Assembly (NCBI RefSeq): GCF_029626025.1
Contig: NZ_JARUBF010000001.1
Location: forward strand, 992,001-1,056,000
From: Solwaraspora sp. WMMD406
GTDB taxonomy: Bacteria; Actinomycetota; Actinomycetes; Mycobacteriales; Micromonosporaceae
Length of the DNA stretch: 64,000 nt
Direction: 5' to 3'
Below are positions 58,187 to 64,000 of the stretch, in pieces. A model generated the notes under the pieces. It had not been told where the DNA came from and did not search any database. It worked only from the letters and a program-made list of their open reading frames with translations. Positions within the stretch are counted from its first letter, which is position 1. Each line of letters opens with the position of its first letter. A program made the translations under genes and the position numbers.

Positions 58187-58460
58187 GTCCTAAGAGTACC
58201 GATGCCGATCTAGGTGAGCGCCCGTGGTCAACGATCTGCATCGATGACAGTGTGCCCTGGTTCGGCACCCGCAGTCAGACCCTCGCCTGCCGAAAGGCCC
58301 GCCCTGCTCTGGACGCGAGTACCTGCGGTGGTCATGATCCAGTTTTGTCGGATGTCTTTACGTGCGGCGGCGCGTCACCGCCCTGGGGAGGTAGGCGGAC
58401 CATTGCCTGCGTACAGGTGCAGCAGGCCTGCTAACGGCGCAAAACGGCTACAGTCTCCGG

Positions 58461-59000
58461 ATGACCGCTGGAATTATCGTCCCAGGACGCGGTTACGGCC
58501 CGCAGGCGCCGTTGCTCCACCTCGCAGGCGAAGCGCTCACCGATCTCGGCGCCACCATCGAGACCATCACGTGGACCGTGCCAGACGGGCTGCTGGACAT
58601 CGGGCCTGAGCCTTTCGTCAGAGTGCACGTCTCGGCGGCACTGCACCGGCTCGCCGATGCGGAGCCCGGCATGCGACCTGTGATCATCGGCAAGTCGCTC
58701 GGAACATACGCCGCCGGTTTGGCGGCTGAGCGGCAACTGCCGGCGATCTGGCTGACGCCACTTCTGTACGACGATGCAGTGACCAAGGCGATCGCCCGTA
58801 ACCCGGCGCCAGCCTTGCTCGTCGGAGGTACCCGAGATCGGACCTGGGTTTCTGACGCTGCGGCGCGGACGGGCAAGACGGTCCTGTCCATCGAAGGCGC
58901 CGACCATGACTTGCGGCCGCTTGGACCGCTGCGGGCTTACACCGAGGCCCTGGGCGCTGTCGGCACGGAAATGGAAAAGTTCCTGTCCCAACTGACCTGA
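58461..59000 (+). CDS. Small alpha/beta hydrolase
   Basis: 179 residues. The nucleophile elbow is [13 protein letters not shown], with an Asp in [10 protein letters not shown] and a His in EGADHDLRP. It is a compact cytosolic enzyme of the KANL3/dienelactone-hydrolase-like group. It is divergent to the MBL gene across a 274-bp gap without visible genes. Its 3' end touches the ISL3 remnant. Confidence 0.8.
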   Translation: MTAGIIVPGRGYGPQAPLLHLAGEALTDLGATIETITWTVPDGLLDIGPEPFVRVHVSAALHRLADAEPGMRPVIIGKSLGTYAAGLAAERQLPAIWLTPLLYDDAVTKAIARNPAPALLVGGTRDRTWVSDAAARTGKTVLSIEGADHDLRPLGPLRAYTEALGAVGTEMEKFLSQLT

Positions 59001-60309
59001 CCGCGCGGGCCAGGTCGCGGATGACGGCCAGATCAGGGCAGAGACCGCACAGACGCTCGAGTTCTGCTTGGTGTTCGTCGGTGAGCTTGTCCATCGGCGC
59101 ATGATCCAGGCCGGTGATGTCCCGGGTCGACGGCGGCGCCGGTGGCACGGGCGCGCTGGCGTGTCGCGACCCCGGACGCTGATCAGCCAGCGGCGCAGTG
59201 TCCGCTCTGCACCCTTGTAGCCGCGATCCCGGATCTCGGCCAAGAGTTGGTTCGTGCCGACCGCACCTTCGGCGATGCGTTGGTGCAGGTAGGGCTTGAA
59301 CGGGTCGAGGATGCTGTCCCGGGCGGTGCCGTTCGGACCGAGCAGGTCCTCGGGGCGGCGTCGGCGTAGCGGCGCACGGTCTTGGGGTCCAGGCCGAGCC
59401 TGCGGGCGATCGTGTAGACACCGACGCCCTGCTCGCGCAGGGCGTGGACGTCGGCGTGCCGGGTCCGGGTGCGTTGCTGGCTAGCCATTCCGGCGCCGGC
59501 TGGGTCGCCGGTGTCGGGTCGGCCGGGGCTGGCGGTTCGAGCGGCGGCTGCAGGCAGCGGCGGTGATGGCCGACCGCCTTGTTCACCGCATCGGACAGGT
59601 TGTGCAACAAGTGCCACCTGTCTGCGACCTGGACGGCGGCGGGTGCGCTGCGGGCGGCGCCTTCGGCGTAGCAGCCAGCCCGGTCCCGACAGATCACCCT
59701 CCACACCGGGATGCGCGTCGAGCCAGGCGGCCAGGATGCCGGCGGACCGGTCATCGAGCACCTTGATCACCCGGCGGCTGACCATGTCGACCAGCGCGGT
59801 CCCGTAGGTGTGGCCGCGCCGCCAGGCGAAGTCATCCACGCCCAACACTGTTAGCGCGGGAACAGGTGGCTCGGGCAGGGCGCGGACAAGCCGCAGCAAC
59901 GTCATCCGGCCCACGTAGGGCCCGAGCCGGTCGGTCAGTCGGGCGCCGGCCTGCCCGCCCAATGCCAAAGCGACCGCCTCCATCCCTTGCCGCGCCAACG
60001 GGCTGAACCGGCCATGGCGCACGGTCACCCCGTCGATCTGCTCGGCGAAGATCCGGCGTGCGCAGTCGACCAGGGTGCAGAAGAACCGCCGCACCCGCAG
60101 GTGCAGTGCGGTCTCACGCCCGGCGACCGGAGCTCGAGCAGCCGTCGCTCGTACCGGCTGTGCACCCGCCGTGACACCGTCGAACAGTCCGGGCACCTCG
60201 CCGCGACGCGGCTGGCCCCGGCGTGCACCCGCACCGTCGGTCCTTTGGCCCGCAGCCCGGACAGGTGCGGGAACAGGACGCCGAGAAGCTCCACTATGGC
60301 ACAAAGCAT
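59001..60309 (-). pseudogene. Decayed ISL3-family transposase
   Basis: The N-terminus is recognisable (VAARCPDCSTVSRRVHSRYE zinc region at 60025-60309). The frame then shifts to GVDDFAWRRGHTYGTALVDM, shifts again to [14 protein letters not shown] and [20 protein letters not shown], and finally ends in [20 protein letters not shown] without a proper C-terminus. At least two frameshifts and a 3' truncation make it non-functional. Confidence 0.8.
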
Positions 60310-60657
60310 GGTCTACCATCGACCGCCCACGATCATCGAGACCGTGCCAGAGCCAGTATTCACTGGCCGCCGACACGTCGGTCGACGGTTCGATTCCGTC
60401 AGGCGGCTCAGTGAGCGGCCCTGACCAGCAGGTCTGCTGGTCAGGGCCTGATATTTGTCGATGTAGTTTGAATCCCCCGAAAAGCCGCACAAACGTGTGC
60501 CGGCTGCGCGCACCTTCGCGAGCCGCCCGGTGCGTACCCGTCGGACCTTGCGGGGGTGACTGCGGCCCACCCACGCTTGACATGGCGTCGACGCACCGGT
60601 TTTCTAGACGAGATCGATAGAAATCGATAACTGGTTGGTGTCAGTGGAGGGACAGCC
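60310..60657 (+). promoter_or_regulatory. Right island junction and promoter of the FN3 gene
   Basis: No gene is visible apart from the attachment repeat at 60380-60449. TTGACA at 60577-60582 is a good -35 candidate for the following gene, with the AT-rich TTTTCTAGAC about 17 bases on as -10 region. ATCGATAGAAATCGAT at about 60613 is symmetric. Confidence 0.45.
60380..60449 (+). repeat. Right attachment repeat of the island
   Basis: A second copy of the tRNA-Thr 3' end and its terminator hairpin, one mismatch to 47386-47455. The 5' part of a tRNA is absent, so this is a junction scar and not a second tRNA gene. Confidence 0.85.
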
Positions 60658-62151
60658 GTGCGTACCCCATCTCACTGGCGCGGCGCCGCCGCGCTGACCA
60701 GCACCGCACTCATCGCCGTCACCGCGCTCGGCGCGTCCCCCGTCGCCGCACGGTACGGCGGACCGACTGGCCCAATGACCCCGACCGCGCTCTGGGCCAG
60801 CACCAACGGCACCGCGATCAGCCTGACCTGGCAGCAACCGCCCACCGGGCCACGGGTCCACTCCTTCCGGGTGTACGAGGGCGGAGACGTGGTCGCCCGC
60901 ACCAGCACCACGTCGACGATGATGAACGTGCCCTTCGGCTCGTCGCACGCGTACACCGTCACCGCCGTCGACCGGCACGGGCGGGAGTCGGCGCCGACCG
61001 ACCCGGTGACCGGCCGCTCCTGGCTCTCCGGGGTCAACCCGGAGTGCCTGCCGACCACGACCCTGCCGATCACCGTCACCGCCGTCACCGCGTCGGCGGT
61101 CTCGCTCTCCTGGCCCCGGCACCCGCTCGGCGGCGAACTGGAACTGCGGGTCGACGGCGTCAGTCTGGGCTGGACGTCCCTGACCAGCGCCCGGGTCGGC
61201 GGTCTGGCGCCCGCAACCGATCACCAGATCGGGCTCCACCGGTTCAACCAATGCGGTCCCGGATCTACCGAACCGGTCGGCTCGACCATCGCCACGACCG
61301 CCGCCGGCGATTCCGCGCGGCCCGCCCCGCCTGCCGGCCTCACTGTCACCGGCCGCACCGACACCACGATCAGTCTGGCCTGGACCGCGCCGGCCGGACC
61401 GCCGCCGGACCGGTACGCGGTTTACGACGGCGGCACCCGGGTCGCCGTCAGCGTCGGCACCACGGCCACCGTCCAGCGGCTCTTCCACGCCACCTGGCAC
61501 CGCTTCACCATCGCCGCGCTCGATTCCGCCGGCAACGAGTCGACGCACAGCCCGGCGGTGTCGGCGGGGACCGAGACCTGCCTGAGCAGCCCGCCCCAGC
61601 CGGTCGGGCTGACGGCGACCGTGCTCTCCCCGTCGTCGGTGCGGCTCGGCTGGACCTTCGACGCCACCGCCACCTCGTACACCGTCTGGGACGGTGAGAC
61701 GGCTGTCGCCACCTCGCGCTACCCGGATACGGTCGTCTCCGGGCTGCGGTCCGCGTCCCGGCATGTCTACCGGGTCAGCGCGACCCTCCCCCAGTCCTGC
61801 GGCGAGACCCCACGCTCCGCCCCGGTGCCGGTCACCACCGCACCCGGTCCCACCGCCCGGCCGGCGGCACCGGCGTCGCTCGAGGTGACCGGTAACGCCC
61901 CCGGCAACTGGCCCACCGACGCTCGGCTCACCCTGACGTGGTCCGCCTCCACCGGAGGCGAGCCTGCCATCGGCTACCGGGTGTACGAGGGCGCGACCGT
62001 TGTCGGCGCGACCGACGGGACCCAGCTGACGCTGGGGGTGGGCGGGGCGACCTGGCACACGTACACGGTGGTCGCTGTCGACGCCGCCGGCAACGAGTCG
62101 GCGGCCAGTCCGCCAGTGACCGCCCAAGGCATGTTCTTCCCACCGCCGTAG
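60658..62151 (+). CDS. Secreted protein with five fibronectin type III domains
   Basis: 497 residues from a GTG, with GGAGGGA upstream. A signal peptide (LTSTALIAVTALGASPVAA) is followed by five FN3 domains beginning near residues 40, 140, 225, 315 and 405; typical strands are GTAISLTWQQP, TTISLAWTAP and HTYTVVAVDAAGNES. There is no catalytic domain or anchor. FN3 strings usually serve as binding or spacer modules of extracellular enzymes; alone, carbohydrate or cell-surface binding is a guess. Confidence 0.85.
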   Translation: MRTPSHWRGAAALTSTALIAVTALGASPVAARYGGPTGPMTPTALWASTNGTAISLTWQQPPTGPRVHSFRVYEGGDVVARTSTTSTMMNVPFGSSHAYTVTAVDRHGRESAPTDPVTGRSWLSGVNPECLPTTTLPITVTAVTASAVSLSWPRHPLGGELELRVDGVSLGWTSLTSARVGGLAPATDHQIGLHRFNQCGPGSTEPVGSTIATTAAGDSARPAPPAGLTVTGRTDTTISLAWTAPAGPPPDRYAVYDGGTRVAVSVGTTATVQRLFHATWHRFTIAALDSAGNESTHSPAVSAGTETCLSSPPQPVGLTATVLSPSSVRLGWTFDATATSYTVWDGETAVATSRYPDTVVSGLRSASRHVYRVSATLPQSCGETPRSAPVPVTTAPGPTARPAAPASLEVTGNAPGNWPTDARLTLTWSASTGGEPAIGYRVYEGATVVGATDGTQLTLGVGGATWHTYTVVAVDAAGNESAASPPVTAQGMFFPPP

Positions 62152-62390
62152 GGCATTGCCGACGTTCAAGGGGTTCCGGCCGCGCCGTCGTCAGCGCCGA
62201 GCCGGCACGACCGTAACGCTGACATCGTCGGCTGGTTGAGGAGATCCAGTCGCTGATGCCGGCCATGCGGTTTCTCGGCCGGATCGGCCGCGTTTGCCGA
62301 GGTGGTCTGCGGGTACGCGGCGGGATGCTGCCCAAGTGACCGGGTGGGTCGACCGTCCCGCCCGGCGCGGACCGTACGGGAGGTGCCCCG

Positions 62391-62999
62391 ATGAGCCAAC
62401 CTCGCGACCAGATGCAGGACCGTGGCTGGGATCCGATCGGTAACCTGCAGTCGCTGTGGTCGGAGCTGAGCCGGACCTTCGGCGGTGACGGAGGCCAGAC
62501 CGACGTCGAGGTGGAGGACACCGACGACGGCTGGCGGGTGATCGCCCGGCTGCCCGGCGTGGCCCCCGAGGAGGTCGCGGTCGAGGTCGACGGGGCGGAC
62601 CTGTGCATCCGGGCCCGATCCGAGCAGGAAGTCAACACCGATCACGGGATGCCGGATTCCGGATCGACCGAGCGGGGCTTCGAATACCGGTTGCGGCTGC
62701 CCAGCGGGGTGGACGTCCAGCGGATGGACGCGGTCATGGACCATGGGCTGCTCACCGTCGACATGCCGCGAGCCGAACCGGGTGGCCGCCGGTCGATCAC
62801 CGTCGGCCGGCCGCAGTACCACCAGCCGGCGGCGGGTTCCGCCGCCGCTCGCCCGGACAGCGCCCGGCGTGCCCAGGTCACGACCGACGGGGCCGGGATC
62901 GGCGCCGAGGAGATCGACCCGGCGGTCGACCGGGAGCTGCACCATCCGTACGTCACCGAGGCCGACATACAGCGGCAGCAGGCCAGTACGGCGCGATGA
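62391..62999 (+). CDS. Hsp20 / alpha-crystallin family chaperone
   Basis: 202 residues, GGGAGG before the ATG. The alpha-crystallin domain spans about residues 38-140 (WRVIARLPGVAPEEVAVEVD, FEYRLRLPSGVD, MDHGLLTVDMPR). The C-terminal 55 residues are an unusual extension, and the usual IxI tail motif is not obvious (RRSITVGR is nearest). It holds unfolding proteins during stress. The next gene overlaps its stop as ATGA. Confidence 0.88.
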   Translation: MSQPRDQMQDRGWDPIGNLQSLWSELSRTFGGDGGQTDVEVEDTDDGWRVIARLPGVAPEEVAVEVDGADLCIRARSEQEVNTDHGMPDSGSTERGFEYRLRLPSGVDVQRMDAVMDHGLLTVDMPRAEPGGRRSITVGRPQYHQPAAGSAAARPDSARRAQVTTDGAGIGAEEIDPAVDRELHHPYVTEADIQRQQASTAR

Positions 63000-64000
63000 G
63001 CCCGTACCGGCTCGACACCCAGGACGGCACCGAGAACGGCACCGGCAAGGCGGGTGAAGACCGGGTGCCCGACGTACGGCGGATCGCGGTGTTGCGTGCC
63101 AACGCCCTCGGCGACTTCATTTTCGCCCTGCCCGCCCTGACCGCGTTGCGGGCCGCGTACCCGCAGGCGGAGCTGGTGCTGCTCGGCGCGCCCTGGCATG
63201 CCCGCTGGCTGGCCGGACGGGCGGTCGCCGACCGACCGGGTTTGGTGGACCGGGTCTTGGTGGTGCCGGCCGCCGACGGGATCCGGGCCCCGGAAGCCGA
63301 CGAGGCCGACGAGGCCGACGAAGCTGGCGCAGCCGATGATCGGAACGACGGTGGTTCGGCGATGACCAGCTTCCTGGCGGCGGCCCGGCGCGAGGAGTTC
63401 GACCTGGCGCTGCAACTGCACGGCGGTGGCCGCAACAGCAATCCGCTGGTCGCGGCGCTCGGTGCCCGGGTGACCGCCGGCCTGCGAGCGGTCGACGCGC
63501 CACCGCTGGACCGCTGGATCCGGTACGTCTTCTACCAGCCCGAAGTGTTCCGCTACCTGGAGGTCGCGGCGCTGGTCGGTGCCGATCCGGTGACGGTGAT
63601 GCCGTCGGTGCCGGTCACCAACGCCGACCGTGCCGAAGCCGACCGGGTGCTCGGACCCGCCGACCGGCCCCGGGTGGTGCTGCATCCGGGAGCCAGCGAT
63701 CCCCGGCGACGCTGGCCGGCCGACCGGTTCGCGGCCGTCGCCGACGTGTTGACCAGTCAGGGATTCGAGGTGCTGGTCACCGGGATCGGCGCGGAACGGG
63801 ACGTGGTCGAACAGGTCAGCCGGGCGGCGGCGGGACCGGTGCGTACGGTGGTCGATCAGCTCAGCCTCGGCGGCCTGGCCGGACTGCTCGCCGGCTGCGC
63901 CGCCGTGGTGTCGAACGACACCGGCCCGCTGCACCTGGCGGCGGCGGTCGGGACCCCGACGGTCGGCATCTACTGGATCGGCAACCTGCTCAACGGTGCC
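62996..64000 (+). CDS. Family 9 glycosyltransferase (heptosyltransferase-like), 3' end cut
   Basis: 335 codons to the window edge, no stop. GT9 features: IAVLRANALGDFIFALPALT, LALQLHGGGRNSNPL, VLHPGASDPRRRWPADRF (nucleotide-sugar site) and VSNDTGPLHLAAAVGTPTVG. An acidic EADEADEAD insert lies near residue 105. In actinobacteria such enzymes are not LPS heptosyltransferases; transfer of a sugar to a cell-surface or natural-product acceptor is likely. Coupled to hsp20 by ATGA. Confidence 0.88.
   Translation, partial: MSPYRLDTQDGTENGTGKAGEDRVPDVRRIAVLRANALGDFIFALPALTALRAAYPQAELVLLGAPWHARWLAGRAVADRPGLVDRVLVVPAADGIRAPEADEADEADEAGAADDRNDGGSAMTSFLAAARREEFDLALQLHGGGRNSNPLVAALGARVTAGLRAVDAPPLDRWIRYVFYQPEVFRYLEVAALVGADPVTVMPSVPVTNADRAEADRVLGPADRPRVVLHPGASDPRRRWPADRFAAVADVLTSQGFEVLVTGIGAERDVVEQVSRAAAGPVRTVVDQLSLGGLAGLLAGCAAVVSNDTGPLHLAAAVGTPTVGIYWIGNLLNGA

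Larger units (their letters stand above)
47386..60449. mobile_element. 13-kb genomic island integrated at tRNA-Thr
   Basis: The island is bounded by direct repeats of the tRNA-Thr 3' end and terminator. It contains an IS630 element, the peptide operon with its SARP-type regulator, an MBL hydrolase, an alpha/beta hydrolase and a decayed ISL3 transposase. No tyrosine or serine integrase gene is visible, so the element is probably immobile now; the ISL3 remnant next to the right repeat occupies the usual integrase position. The tRNA itself is intact on the left. Confidence 0.7.

Noticed and set aside
60380-60449. Second tRNA-Thr gene
   Set aside because: Only the 3' third of the tRNA plus terminator is present; acceptor 5' strand, D-arm and anticodon arm are missing.
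47386-60449. Search for an integrase, excisionase or conjugation genes in the island
   Set aside because: No frame on either strand shows tyrosine- or serine-recombinase, FtsK/TraB or replication-protein motifs; only IS transposases were found.

Overview
The window is high-GC actinobacterial DNA, most likely from a Micromonosporaceae genome (Micromonospora/Solwaraspora/Salinispora-like). I base this on the gene order acs, degenerate Fic protein, HAD phosphatase, 6C RNA, ssd, tadABC and pilins, DUF1998 helicase, bldG-type switch, hppA, topA, tmk, holB, ricT, which broadly follows the conserved actinobacterial order seen in Mycobacterium tuberculosis (Rv3644c to Rv3670 region). The MFS-Tmk fusion and the DUF397/DUF5753 regulators fit the same assignment. 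Species is an inference; no rRNA is present.

Layout. 1-4.6 kb is the end of a type VII (ESX) secretion locus: EccB (5' cut), two WXG100 proteins, a two-domain SseB-like protein and a small partner. 4.6-14 kb holds an alpha/beta hydrolase without the usual nucleophile, a C45-type acyltransferase, a lipoprotein, a secreted M6 metalloprotease, acs, a degenerate Fic protein, a HAD phosphatase and a 6C RNA. 14.5-23.9 kb is the tad/Flp pilus locus. It is split by a 4.4-kb accessory insert carrying an esterase, GntR, DUF397/DUF5753 regulators, duplicated gene pieces and four tiny genes. The ssd promoter and first codons are repeated, about 90 % identical over 170 bp, in front of tadA. 24-47.3 kb is mostly core: MrfA-like helicase, BldG-like anti-sigma antagonist with its ATPase partner, proton-pumping pyrophosphatase, topoisomerase I, a lactone oxidase/TetR/aldolase group, the MFS-Tmk fusion, DNA polymerase III delta prime, a small second ESX-like cassette, RicT and a membrane phosphoesterase.

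47.3-60.45 kb is a 13-kb island in a tRNA-Thr(CGT) gene. The tRNA 3' end plus its terminator is repeated (70 bp, one mismatch) at the far end. The island carries an intact IS630 element, a decayed ISL3 transposase and the most interesting system here, a compact minus-strand operon. It begins with two nearly identical 34-codon peptide genes too short for routine gene calling, followed by a hairpin, an SGHFRP-motif protein, a CYTH-fold protein, an MFS exporter and a split M16 metallopeptidase pair. An AfsR/SARP regulator gene lies upstream, and an 11-bp-period repeat lies between it and the peptide genes. I interpret this as a ribosomal-peptide (RiPP-like) pathway of a type I do not recognise. 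None of the usual RiPP enzymes (LanB/C/KC, radical SAM, YcaO, ATP-grasp) is present and the peptides contain no cysteine.

60.5-64 kb returns to ordinary sequence: a secreted protein with five fibronectin type III domains, an Hsp20 chaperone and the start of a family 9 glycosyltransferase.
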